Shown piece by piece: positions 1 to 8,491 of a stretch of DNA of 64,000 bases. Origin of the DNA: Castellaniella ginsengisoli (GTDB taxonomy: Bacteria; Pseudomonadota; Gammaproteobacteria; Burkholderiales; Burkholderiaceae_B). The first letter of the stretch is position 1, and each line of letters starts with the position of its first letter. The position numbers were made by a program, and so were the translations under genes. The stretch lies in the NCBI RefSeq assembly GCF_039523235.1, contig NZ_BAAAEX010000008.1; one strand, given 5' to 3'. A model generated the notes under the pieces. The model was not told the DNA's origin. It did not search any database and saw nothing but the letters and a program-made list of their open reading frames with translations.

Positions 1-447
1 GTGCGCCGTGCCGAAGGCGTCGTTGACGTAGACATCGCACAGCGCGGCCATGCGGCGCGCCAGCTCTGGATCGTTCTTTTTTTCGCCGGGATTGCAGCGG
101 CAGTTCTCCAGCAGCACGACTTCGCCGGGAGCCACGTCCACGCCGTCGACCCAGCCGGCCGCCAACCGCACCGGCCGGCCCAGCAGTTCGGCCAGGCGCT
201 CGGCCACGGGCCGCAGCGTGTCGTCCGGACCGACCGTGCCTTCCTTGGGGCGGCCCAGGTGCGACGTCACCATCACGGCGGCGCCCGCGTCCAGCGCCAG
301 CCGGATCGCCGGCACCGACGCCCGGATGCGGGTGTCCTCGGTGATGCGCCCCTGGTCCAGCGGCACGTTCAGGTCGGAGCGGATGAAGACGCGCTTGCCC
401 GCCAGGGCGCCGGCCTGCGCCAGGCCGGAAAGAGTCTGTATGGTCAT
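1..447 (-). CDS. pgk: Phosphoglycerate kinase, N-terminal part (runs off left edge)
   Basis: Transfers the 1-phosphate of 1,3-bisphosphoglycerate to ADP in cytoplasmic glycolysis. The 149 codons in the window start MTIQTLSGLAQAG and carry the substrate-binding motif RSDLNVPL (about residues 23-30), SHLGRPKE (62-69) and a VNDAFGTAH stretch at the cut end, all typical of the PGK N-domain. The family is about 400 residues long, so more than half lies outside the window. The ATG follows the gapA stop by 15 bases, so it is the third gene of a tkt-gapA-pgk run in glycolytic order. The start is the first in-frame ATG after gapA. Confidence 0.95.
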   Translation of the reverse strand, partial: MTIQTLSGLAQAGALAGKRVFIRSDLNVPLDQGRITEDTRIRASVPAIRLALDAGAAVMVTSHLGRPKEGTVGPDDTLRPVAERLAELLGRPVRLAAGWVDGVDVAPGEVVLLENCRCNPGEKKNDPELARRMAALCDVYVNDAFGTAH

Positions 448-462
448 TTCGCGCCGGATGCC

Positions 463-1473
463 TTACTTGGCGGCCATCAGGGCCACGGTGGTGTCGAGCA
501 TGCGGTTGGAGAAGCCCCACTCGTTGTCGTACCAGGAGCCGACCTTGACCAAGGTGCCGGAGACCTTGGTCAGCCCGGCGTCCACCGTGCTGGAGGCCGG
601 ATCGTGGTTGAAGTCGACCGAGACCAGGGGTTCGGTGGTGTAGGCCAGGATGCCCTTGAGCGGGCCCTCCGAGGCGGCCTTGAGGATGCCGTTGACTTCC
701 TCGACCGAGGTTTCACGCGCGGCCACGAAGGACAGGTCGACGATGGACACATTGATCGTCGGCACGCGGATCGCATAGCCGTCGAGCTTGCCGTTGAGCT
801 CGGGCAGCACCAGGCCCACGGCGGCGGCGGCGCCCGTCTTGGTGGGGATCATGCTGTGCGTGGCCGAACGCGCGCGGCGCAGATCGGAGTGGTAGACGTC
901 GGTCAGCACCTGGTCGTTGGTGTAGGCATGCACCGTGGTCATCAGACCGTTGACGATGCCCAGTTGCTGGTGCAGGGGATGGACCAGCGGGGCCAGGCAG
1001 TTGGTGGTGCACGAGGCGTTGGAGATGACCGTATCGGAGGCTTTCAGGACCTGATGGTTGACGCCGTAGACGATGGTCGCATCCACGTCCTTGCCGCCGG
1101 GAGCGGAGATGATGACCTTCTTCGCGCCGCCCTTGAGGTGGGCCGACGCTTTTTCCTTGGAGGTGAAGAACCCCGTGCATTCGAGCACCACGTCCACGCC
1201 CAGCTCGCCCCAGGGAAGCTTGGCCGGATCGCGGTCGGCCAGCACGCGGATACGGTCGCCATTGACCACCATGTAGTCGCCATCGACCTCGACCGTGCCG
1301 GGGAAGCGGCCATGGGCCGTATCGTAGCGGGTCAGGTGGGCGTTGGTCTTGGGGTCGCCCAGATCGTTGATGGCGACGATCTGGATATCGTGCTTCTTGC
1401 CGTCTTCGTAGTGGGCACGCAGGATGTTGCGGCCGATGCGGCCGTAACCGTTGATGGCAACACGGATGGTCAT
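463..1473 (-). CDS. gapA: Glyceraldehyde-3-phosphate dehydrogenase (type I)
   Basis: Oxidises glyceraldehyde-3-phosphate with NAD and phosphate to 1,3-bisphosphoglycerate. The 336-residue product has full family length. It begins with the Rossmann motif INGYGRIGRN (residues 8-17), has the catalytic ASCTTNCLAP with Cys155, the partner histidine in TTVHAYT (His182), and the C-terminal YDNEWGFSNRM. It lies 13 bases downstream of tkt and 15 bases upstream of pgk, so the three are probably cotranscribed. NAD versus NADP preference is not assigned with certainty; the ND in AINDLGD (residues 34-40) suits NAD. Confidence 0.97.
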   Translation of the reverse strand: MTIRVAINGYGRIGRNILRAHYEDGKKHDIQIVAINDLGDPKTNAHLTRYDTAHGRFPGTVEVDGDYMVVNGDRIRVLADRDPAKLPWGELGVDVVLECTGFFTSKEKASAHLKGGAKKVIISAPGGKDVDATIVYGVNHQVLKASDTVISNASCTTNCLAPLVHPLHQQLGIVNGLMTTVHAYTNDQVLTDVYHSDLRRARSATHSMIPTKTGAAAAVGLVLPELNGKLDGYAIRVPTINVSIVDLSFVAARETSVEEVNGILKAASEGPLKGILAYTTEPLVSVDFNHDPASSTVDAGLTKVSGTLVKVGSWYDNEWGFSNRMLDTTVALMAAK

Positions 1474-1486
1474 TGAAGGAGCTCCT

Positions 1487-3532
1487 TTACAAAATCTGCT
1501 CGACGACGGCGGCCACGTGGTCGGCCGTCAGCCCGAAGTGTTTGAACAGCTCGCCTGCCGGCGCGGATTCGCCGTAGGTGTCGATACCCACGACGGCGCC
1601 CGTCGTGCCCACGTATTTGTACCAGGTCGCCGTGCCGCCGGCCTCGACCGCCACGCGCGGCAGGTCCGCCGGCAGGACCGCTTCGCGCCAGGCGGCGTCC
1701 TGGGCATCGAACACCTGCGTGCAGGGCATGGACACCACGCGGGTCGCCACGCCGCGTGCGGCCAGGCTGTCCTGGGCCTGCAGGGCAAGCTCGATCTCGG
1801 AACCCGTGGCGATCAGTACGGCGCGCGCGCCCACCATGTCGCGCAGCACGTAGCCGCCCCGGGCGATGGCCTCGGTGGTGGCGGCGTCGCGGGCGACGAA
1901 CGGCAGGTTCTGGCGCGACAGCAGCAGCGCGGAAGGCCCGCCCTCGTGGACGGCCATGCCCAGGCTCGCGGGGCGCGACAGGGCGCACTGCCAGGCGACC
2001 GCCGTTTCGGTGGTGTCGCAGGGCCGCCAGACGTGGAGATTGGGGATCAGGCGCAGGCTGCCCGCATGCTCGATCGACTGGTGGGTGGGGCCGTCTTCGC
2101 CAAGACCGATGGAATCATGGGTGAAGACATGCACCACGCGCTGCTTCATCAGCGCCGCCATGCGCAGGGCATTGCGGGAGTAGTCGGAAAAGGTCAGGAA
2201 CGTGCCGCCGAAAGGCAGATAGCCGCCATGCAGGGCGATGCCGTTCATCACGGCCGCCATGCCGAATTCACGCACGCCGTAGTTGATGTGGCGCCCGGAG
2301 TGCGGGCCGCCGGGCGCGCGGCGCACGGCTTCGACGCCCTTCCAGTCGGTGAAGTTGGAACCGGTCAGGTCGGCCGAGCCGCCCAGCAGCTCGGGCAGGA
2401 TCCCGGCGAAGGCGGCGATGGCCTGCTGGGACGCCTTGCGCGACGCGATGGATTCGGCCTTGTCCTGGGTGGCCAGCACATAGGCGCGGGCGCGTTCGGC
2501 AAAATCGGCGGGCAGTTCGCCCGCCATGCGGCGGCACAACTCGGCGGCAAGCTCGGGATGGGCTTCCGAGTAGCGGTCGAAGCGCGACTGCCACTCGGAT
2601 TGCAGATCGGCGCCCCGGGCGCGGGCATCCCAGTACTGGTAGATTTCGCGCGGGATCTCGAAGGGAGGATGATTCCAGCCCATGGCCTTGCGCGCGGCGG
2701 CGATCTCGTCGGCCCCCAGGGGCGCGCCGTGGACTTTCTCGGTGCCGGCCTTGGTCGGCGCGCCGCGGCCGATCACGGTGCGGCAGCAGATGAGGGTGGG
2801 CCCCCGGCCGGCGGCGGCATGCGCGCGGGCCTGGACGATGGCGGCGTCGATCGCGGTCATGTCATGGCCATCGACGCCGCGCAGGACGTTCCAGCCGTAG
2901 GCCTCGAAACGCGCCGGGGTGTCGTCGGCGAACCAGTCCTTGACCTCGCCGTCGATGGAGATGCCGTTGTCGTCGTAGAAGACGATCAGGCGCGACAGCC
3001 CCAAAGTGCCGGCCAGCGAGCAGGCCTCATGGGAGATGCCTTCCATCAGGCAGCCGTCGCCGACGAAGGCATAGGTGTCGTGATCGATCAGCGTATGCCC
3101 CGGGCGGTTGAATTCGCCCGCCAGCAGCGCCTGGGCAAGCGCCATGCCGACGGCGTTGGCCAGGCCCTGGCCCAGCGGGCCGGTGGTGGTCTCGACGCCC
3201 GGCGTGATGCCGACCTCGGGGTGGCCGGGAGTCCGTGAATGCAACTGGCGGAACCGGCGCAGCTCGTCGATCGGCAGGTCGTAGCCGGTCAGGTGCAGCA
3301 GCGCGTAGATCAGCATCGAACCGTGGCCGTTGGACAGCACGAAGCGGTCGCGGTCGATCCAGGCCGGATCGGCCGGATTATGGCGCAGGTGGCGCGTCCA
3401 TAGCACGTGGGCGATGTCGGCCATGCCCATGGGCGCCCCAGGATGCCCGGAGTTGGCTTGTTGAACGGCATCCATGGCCAGGATGCGGACGGCATCGGCC
3501 ATGGCGGGATCGGGGGCGGGCAAGGCGCTCAT
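1487..3532 (-). CDS. tkt: Transketolase
   Basis: Thiamine-diphosphate enzyme that moves two-carbon units between ketoses and aldoses in the pentose phosphate pathway, or in the Calvin cycle if present. The 681 residues match the family length of about 660-690. Visible motifs are NSGHPGAPMG (27-36), SNGHGSM (67-73), the ThDP/metal motif GDGCLMEG (158-165) and the pyrimidine-domain segment FTHDSIGLGEDGPTHQ. The start at 3532 (MSALPAP) was chosen because AGGACC stands just upstream; an in-frame ATG 39 bases earlier lacks such support. First gene of tkt-gapA-pgk and divergent from rsmE. Confidence 0.95.
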   Translation of the reverse strand: MSALPAPDPAMADAVRILAMDAVQQANSGHPGAPMGMADIAHVLWTRHLRHNPADPAWIDRDRFVLSNGHGSMLIYALLHLTGYDLPIDELRRFRQLHSRTPGHPEVGITPGVETTTGPLGQGLANAVGMALAQALLAGEFNRPGHTLIDHDTYAFVGDGCLMEGISHEACSLAGTLGLSRLIVFYDDNGISIDGEVKDWFADDTPARFEAYGWNVLRGVDGHDMTAIDAAIVQARAHAAAGRGPTLICCRTVIGRGAPTKAGTEKVHGAPLGADEIAAARKAMGWNHPPFEIPREIYQYWDARARGADLQSEWQSRFDRYSEAHPELAAELCRRMAGELPADFAERARAYVLATQDKAESIASRKASQQAIAAFAGILPELLGGSADLTGSNFTDWKGVEAVRRAPGGPHSGRHINYGVREFGMAAVMNGIALHGGYLPFGGTFLTFSDYSRNALRMAALMKQRVVHVFTHDSIGLGEDGPTHQSIEHAGSLRLIPNLHVWRPCDTTETAVAWQCALSRPASLGMAVHEGGPSALLLSRQNLPFVARDAATTEAIARGGYVLRDMVGARAVLIATGSEIELALQAQDSLAARGVATRVVSMPCTQVFDAQDAAWREAVLPADLPRVAVEAGGTATWYKYVGTTGAVVGIDTYGESAPAGELFKHFGLTADHVAAVVEQIL

Positions 3533-3606
3533 AAGGTCCTGTGGGGGCAAGCGCTGCACGACCGAAGCCATGGCCTCACCGCATACAAAATCACAAAGTT
3601 AGGGAT

Positions 3607-3636
3607 TTTACCACCCCCTCCGATCCGGTTTATAGT
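3607..3636 (+). promoter_or_regulatory. Candidate sigma-70 promoter for rsmE
   Basis: TTTACC (3607-3612) and TATAGT (3631-3636) are separated by 18 bases and lie about 30 bases before the rsmE start, in an AT-richer pocket of the tkt/rsmE divergent gap. The match is modest and rests on inspection only. Confidence 0.35.
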
Positions 3637-3664
3637 CCACGACACTCGCCCAATGGTCATTGCC

Positions 3665-4387
3665 ATGCCGCCTCCCCGTTTCTTTTGCGACACCCCGCTG
3701 GACGCCGGCCGCCTCGTCGCCCTGCCCGACGCCCTGGCGCATCACGCATTGCGCGTGCTGAGGCTGGCGGACGGCGACGCCATCATCCTGTTCGATGGCC
3801 GGGGCGGCCAATACCCCGCCACGCTGCGCGTCGAGGGCCGGCGCGCCCTGGCGGAACTGGGCGCGCACGCGCCCGTCGAAACCGAGCTGCGCGGACGGCT
3901 GGTCCTGATCCAGGGCCTGGCCTCGGGCGACAAGATGGACTGGGTCGTGGAAAAAGCGGTCGAGCTGGGCGTGGCCGAACTGCGCCCCGTGGCCGCCGAG
4001 CGCAGCGTTCTGCGCCTGGCCGGCCCCCGGATGGACAAGCGCCTGGACCATTGGCGCTCCATTGCACGCGCCGCCAGCGAACAATGCGGCCGCAATCGGC
4101 TGATGGCCGTGCACCCGCCCGCGCCGCTGGCGGCCAGCCTGGAGACCGTGGAGGGACCCGCGCTGTTCTGCCATCCCGAGGGCGGGCTGGACTTCCGTGC
4201 GGCGCTGGGCGATATACGAGACCGCCTGACGCTGATGGTCGGCCCCGAGGGCGGCTGGTCGCCGGAGGAACTCGCCCTGGCGCAACGCCGGGGCCTGCAG
4301 GGCGTGCGTTTCGGGCGGCGGGTGCTGCGCACCGAGACGGCCGGCCTGGCGCTCGCGGCAGCGGCCACGGCCTTGCTGGACTGGTAA
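3665..4387 (+). CDS. rsmE: 16S rRNA (uracil-1498-N3)-methyltransferase
   Basis: SAM-dependent SPOUT-class methyltransferase that modifies U1498 of 16S rRNA in the assembled 30S subunit. The 240 residues match the family size. The N-terminal PUA-like part starts PPPRFFCDTPL; the deep-knot SAM site shows in LMVGPEGGWSPEE and the C-terminal VLRTETAGLALAAA. SGDKMDWVVEKAVELGV is the usual central signature. The start at 3665 gives the expected MPxPRF opening; an ATG four codons upstream at 3653 is possible, and neither has a strong ribosome-binding site. It converges with the barstar gene, 16 bases away. Confidence 0.93.
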   Translation: MPPPRFFCDTPLDAGRLVALPDALAHHALRVLRLADGDAIILFDGRGGQYPATLRVEGRRALAELGAHAPVETELRGRLVLIQGLASGDKMDWVVEKAVELGVAELRPVAAERSVLRLAGPRMDKRLDHWRSIARAASEQCGRNRLMAVHPPAPLAASLETVEGPALFCHPEGGLDFRAALGDIRDRLTLMVGPEGGWSPEELALAQRRGLQGVRFGRRVLRTETAGLALAAAATALLDW

Positions 4388-4403
4388 AGCTGAAACTAAA
4401 AAA

Positions 4404-4865
4404 TCAGACTTCTTCGCGGCCGGAATAGGGCGTGGGATCGACGCCCGGCTCGGGATCGGGATGCGCCCCGGCATGCTGGATGGCATAGGCGAAGCGGCGC
4501 TCGTTGTTCTGGCCGAATTCCACGACGTCGTCGCACACGGCCTGGATGGCCAGGGCCTCATCGGCCAGGGCGGGATCGCCGGAATGCAAGTGCCGGAACC
4601 ACAGGAACAGGCCTTCCTTCTGATCCGTCAGGGTGTCGCACAAGCCGTCGTACAAGGCGTCCAGGTTGCCGCCGAAGAACTCCGGATAGTCGATGGCCTT
4701 CACCACGGCCCGCAACACGGCGGAGCGGTTGCGCGCCCGGTCGCAATCGACCACGAAAGCGGCCAGGCCGGCCTCGGCGGCAGCGTCCAGGGCTTCTTGC
4801 TCACTCACCGCCTGGGCGTCAACCACGCCTTGCGCAAGCATTTTTTTGATCTGGGCCGAACTCAT
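4404..4865 (-). CDS. Barstar-family (barnase inhibitor-like) protein
   Basis: The 153-residue product resembles the barstar family, small proteins named for the cytoplasmic inhibitor of the ribonuclease barnase. The core runs from AAFVVDCDRARNRSAVLRAVVKAIDYPEFFGGNLDALYDGLCD to LFLWFRHL, with the characteristic FFGGNLDALYD helix. N- and C-terminal extensions make it longer than Bacillus barstar (about 90 residues). Its ATG overlaps the patatin stop as ATGA, and AGGAGT stands 7 bases upstream, so it is translationally coupled to the lipase. No barnase-like RNase is found in the window, so the partner is unknown. The family call is firm; an inhibitory role is inference. Confidence 0.85.
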   Translation of the reverse strand: MSSAQIKKMLAQGVVDAQAVSEQEALDAAAEAGLAAFVVDCDRARNRSAVLRAVVKAIDYPEFFGGNLDALYDGLCDTLTDQKEGLFLWFRHLHSGDPALADEALAIQAVCDDVVEFGQNNERRFAYAIQHAGAHPDPEPGVDPTPYSGREEV

Positions 4866-6109
4866 GCGGACCACTCCTTGAAAAAAGCGATGACTTTTTC
4901 AGCCTGATTCAAACTGTCTGCCCTGCCCAGTGCGATCAGGCTTCGGGTGTAGCCGGATTCGAACAGCAAGTAGGACGCCAGCGCACCGCCGCCCGGCTCG
5001 ATCCTGCGTGGTGAAACCCCCAGGACACGAAACAGGGTGCGCACGGCCCCCGGCAACTCATCCAGATGTTCCAGCGCCAGCTCGTCCAGGGACCTGCTGG
5101 GCGCGATCATCAAGGTATGGATGGGTCGCAGTGAATCGCTTTTTAAACGATTTGCGGGGATTCGTGCAAGCAGCTCATTGATCCGCTCCATGCGCTCCAT
5201 ATCCATGGACACGCCGTCGAGGAAAATATTCGACAGCGTATGCCCCGCAACCTGGGCCAGATTGGGGTACGGCGGATCCAGTTCATGCACCCCGGGGCTG
5301 GTCTCGTCGCGGTAATTGGTGCCGATGACGAAGACGCGTTCGGCCCCCAGGTGGATGGCCGGACTGATCGGCGCCAGTTGGCGCATCGAACCGTCCCCGC
5401 ACCAGAGCGTGCGGCCGCCCGTGAGGATGGCGCGCGCGGGAAAGACGAAGGGAATGGCGCTGGACGCCATCAGGTGGTCCACGCCGATGGAGCAGGCCAC
5501 GGCTCGCCGCAAGGTACGCGACCAGGGCTGGATGCCGCGCCGCGCCTGGTAGAAGGTCAGGTGCTCGCCCGTGGTGTAGGCCGTCGCCGTGATGGCCAGG
5601 GCGCTCAGGTGCCCGCGCGCCAGATTGGTGGCCAGGCGGGGAAAGCTGAGCGAGCGGGCCAGCAGGCCGGCCAGCGGCTGGTTGTCCAGCAGGGAATGCG
5701 GCGCGAAGCGCGACCATTGCGGCCGCAGCCAGCCCAGGCTCATCATGCCCAGCCATTGCAGGCCGGTGCGCACCAGCCGCGCCGCATCGCTGTAGTAGAT
5801 GTCCCGGGTGTGCAGGGACTGCCACAGGCCGCACAGGTGATCGACGGCGCGGTGGGGCTGATGCGCGCGGCAGGCCAGGGCGGCGGCATTGATGGCCCCG
5901 GCCGAGGTGCCGCAGACGATGTCGAAGGGATTGCGGAAATCCGCCCGGCGGTCCGGATCCAGCGTCTCCATCACGCCGGAAAGCACACCGGCCTGGTAGG
6001 CGGCACGGGCGCCGCCCCCGGTCAGGATCAGACCGACCCGGGGCCGCTCTCCGGCCGCCTCCGGCGGGATGGCCGGCACTTCCTCAGGCGTGGCGCGGTT
6101 TGTTGGCAT
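4862..6109 (-). CDS. Patatin-like phospholipase
   Basis: Predicted serine-aspartate lipid acyl hydrolase of the bacterial patatin family. The oxyanion motif GGGARAAYQAG (31-41), the nucleophile elbow GTSAG (67-71, Ser69) and the dyad aspartate in CGDGSMRQ (Asp239) are intact, so it should be active. Length is 415 residues with no signal peptide, suggesting a cytoplasmic or membrane-peripheral protein. The only good ATG (6109) lies inside the 3' end of maeB (26-base overlap). The stop overlaps the barstar start as ATGA. The substrate is not predictable from sequence. Confidence 0.9.
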   Translation of the reverse strand: MPTNRATPEEVPAIPPEAAGERPRVGLILTGGGARAAYQAGVLSGVMETLDPDRRADFRNPFDIVCGTSAGAINAAALACRAHQPHRAVDHLCGLWQSLHTRDIYYSDAARLVRTGLQWLGMMSLGWLRPQWSRFAPHSLLDNQPLAGLLARSLSFPRLATNLARGHLSALAITATAYTTGEHLTFYQARRGIQPWSRTLRRAVACSIGVDHLMASSAIPFVFPARAILTGGRTLWCGDGSMRQLAPISPAIHLGAERVFVIGTNYRDETSPGVHELDPPYPNLAQVAGHTLSNIFLDGVSMDMERMERINELLARIPANRLKSDSLRPIHTLMIAPSRSLDELALEHLDELPGAVRTLFRVLGVSPRRIEPGGGALASYLLFESGYTRSLIALGRADSLNQAEKVIAFFKEWSA

Positions 6110-8378
6110 CGACCACGGTCAGCGCGGCCATATTGACGATCCGGCGCACGGTGGAACTGGACGTCAGGATGTGCACGGGCGCGTTGGCGCCCAACAGGAA
6201 CGGGCCGACCGCCACATTGCCGCCCGCCGCCGTCTTGAGCAGGTTGTAGGCGATGTTGCCGGCATCCACGCTGGGGCAGATCAGCAGGTTGGCCTCGCCG
6301 TGCAGCGTGGTGGACGGCAGGATGCGTTCGCGCAGGGCCGGATCCAGGGCGCAGTCGCCATGCATTTCGCCGTCGATCTCGAGCTTGGGGTCGCGTTCGC
6401 GCACCAGCGCCAGAGCCTGGCGCATCTTCTCGCCGGAGGACGAACTGCCCGTGCCGAAATTGGACCGCGACAGCAGCGCGACCTTGGGTTCGATGTTGAG
6501 GCGGCGCATTTCCTCGGCCGCCATCAGCGTGATCTCGGCGATCTGGGCCGCATCGGGATTGTCGTTGACGTGCGTATCCGCCAGCGCCAGGGTGCGTTCT
6601 TCAAGGAGCAGGATGTTCATGGCCGCGTAGGTGCAGGCGCCGGGCTGCCGCCCCAGGACTTCGTCGATGAAGCGCAAGTGATTGCCGTAGGACCCCACCG
6701 TGCCGCAGATCATGCCGTCGGCATCGCCCAGGCGCACCATCATGGCGCCGATCAGCGTCAGGCGGCGGCGCATTTCGACCCGCGCCATCTCCTTGGTGAT
6801 GCCCTGGCGGCACATCAGTTCCCAGTATGTGGTCCAGTACTGGTGGAAGCGCTCGTCGTGCTCGGGATTGGTGACCTCGACATCGACGCCCAGGCGGATG
6901 CGCAGGCCGTATTTCTCGATGCGGGCGGCCAGCACGGCGGGGCGGCCGATGAGAATGGGCTTGGCCACGCGCTCGTCCACGACGATCTGCACGGCGCGCA
7001 GCACCCGTTCGTCCTCGCCTTCGGCAAAAACGATGCGGGCCTTGCCACCGTCGCGGATCATGGCGCGCGCCGCCGAGAACAGCGGCTTCATGAAGGCGCC
7101 GGAGTGGTAGACGAACTGCTCCAGTTGGCCGGCATAGCTTTCGAGGTCGGCCAGGGGCCGGGTGGCCACGCCGTCTTCGATGGCGGCCTGCGCCACGGCG
7201 GTGGAAATCCGCACGATCAGGCGCGGATCGAAGGGCTTGGGAATGAAATAGTTGGGCCCGAAAGACACGTCGTACAGGCCGTAGGCGGCCGCCACGACGT
7301 CGTTCTGCTCTTCGCGGGCCAGCTTGCAGATGGCCATGACGGCGGCCTTTTCCATGCCGCGCGTGATGGTGGTCGCCCCCACGTCCAGCGCCCCGCGGAA
7401 GATGTACGGGAAGCACAGCACGTTATTGACCTGATTGGGGAAATCAGACCGGCCGGTGGCGATCACGGCGTCGGGCCGCACCGCCAGCGCATCGGCCGGC
7501 AGAATCTCGGGGTTGGGATTGGCCAGCGCCAGCACCAGGGGGCGCTCGGCCATTTTTTCGACCATGTGGGGCTTGAGCACACCGCCGGCGGACAGGCCCA
7601 GGAACACGTCCGCGCCGCCGATGATGTCGTCCAGCGTGCGCGCATCGGTCTTCTTGGCGAAGCGGGCTTTCTTCTCGTCCATCAGGACCGTGCGGCCCTC
7701 GTAGACCACGCCCTCGATGTCGGATACCCAGATGTGCTCCAGCGGCAGGCCCATGTCCATCATCAGGTCCAGGCAGCCCAGGGCCGCCGCGCCCGCGCCG
7801 GACACCACAACCTTGACCTGGGCGATATCCTTGCCGACGACCTCCAGGCCGTTGATGAAGGCGGCGGTCACGCAGATGGCCGTGCCGTGCTGGTCGTCGT
7901 GGAAGACGGGGATATTCATGCGCTCGCGCAGCTTCTGCTCGACGTAGAAGCATTCCGGCGCCTTGATGTCTTCGAGGTTGATGCCGCCGAAGGTGGGCTC
8001 CAGGCCCGCGATGATGTCCACGAGCTTGTCCGGATCCTGCTCGTTGATCTCGATGTCGAAGACGTCGATGCCGGAGAATTTCTTGAACAGTACGGCCTTG
8101 CCTTCCATCACGGGCTTGGAAGCCAGGGCGCCGATGTTGCCCAGGCCCAGCACCGCCGTGCCGTTGGTGATGACGCCGACCAGATTGCCGCGCCCCGTAT
8201 AGCGGAAGGCATTGTGGTTGTCGGCCACGATTTCTTCGCAAGCGGCGGCGACCCCGGGCGAATAGGCCAGGGCGAGATCGCGCTGGTTGGAAAGCTGTTT
8301 GGTGGGGGTGACCGAGATTTTCCCGGGGCGGCCATGCTCGTGGTATTCGAGCGCCGCAGCGCGCAAGGATTCATCCAT
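6084..8378 (-). CDS. maeB: NADP-dependent malic enzyme with C-terminal phosphotransacetylase-like domain
   Basis: Decarboxylates malate to pyruvate with NADP reduction, feeding gluconeogenesis and NADPH supply. The 764 residues match the long MaeB class: malic domain (about 1-160, with TKQLSNQRDLALAYSPGVA), NAD(P)-binding domain (about 165-420, with VSGAGAAALGCLDL), and a PTA_PTB domain (about 430-764) that in this class is regulatory and responds to acetyl-CoA rather than acting as an acetyltransferase. It begins a minus-strand run with the patatin and barstar genes; the long antisense reading frame over it is a shadow. Confidence 0.95.
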   Translation of the reverse strand: MDESLRAAALEYHEHGRPGKISVTPTKQLSNQRDLALAYSPGVAAACEEIVADNHNAFRYTGRGNLVGVITNGTAVLGLGNIGALASKPVMEGKAVLFKKFSGIDVFDIEINEQDPDKLVDIIAGLEPTFGGINLEDIKAPECFYVEQKLRERMNIPVFHDDQHGTAICVTAAFINGLEVVGKDIAQVKVVVSGAGAAALGCLDLMMDMGLPLEHIWVSDIEGVVYEGRTVLMDEKKARFAKKTDARTLDDIIGGADVFLGLSAGGVLKPHMVEKMAERPLVLALANPNPEILPADALAVRPDAVIATGRSDFPNQVNNVLCFPYIFRGALDVGATTITRGMEKAAVMAICKLAREEQNDVVAAAYGLYDVSFGPNYFIPKPFDPRLIVRISTAVAQAAIEDGVATRPLADLESYAGQLEQFVYHSGAFMKPLFSAARAMIRDGGKARIVFAEGEDERVLRAVQIVVDERVAKPILIGRPAVLAARIEKYGLRIRLGVDVEVTNPEHDERFHQYWTTYWELMCRQGITKEMARVEMRRRLTLIGAMMVRLGDADGMICGTVGSYGNHLRFIDEVLGRQPGACTYAAMNILLLEERTLALADTHVNDNPDAAQIAEITLMAAEEMRRLNIEPKVALLSRSNFGTGSSSSGEKMRQALALVRERDPKLEIDGEMHGDCALDPALRERILPSTTLHGEANLLICPSVDAGNIAYNLLKTAAGGNVAVGPFLLGANAPVHILTSSSTVRRIVNMAALTVVDANKPRHA

Positions 8379-8491
8379 GGTGAGGCAAGCCTTGATACGT
8401 AATAAGTTAGGAGAGCGATGCTGCCAGCCATTCTAGCCGCTTGCGCCGGCCTGCGATATGGCGAACAGCGCATGCGGCACATATGCCGGCG

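Noticed and set aside
1..3238. Long plus-strand frames opposite pgk, gapA and tkt (1-1476 and 1451-3238)
   Set aside because: Shadows of conserved glycolytic and pentose phosphate genes; no plausible protein content.
6069..8402. 777-codon plus-strand open frame opposite maeB
   Set aside because: Antisense shadow of malic enzyme with biased His/Gly/Arg composition and no family match.
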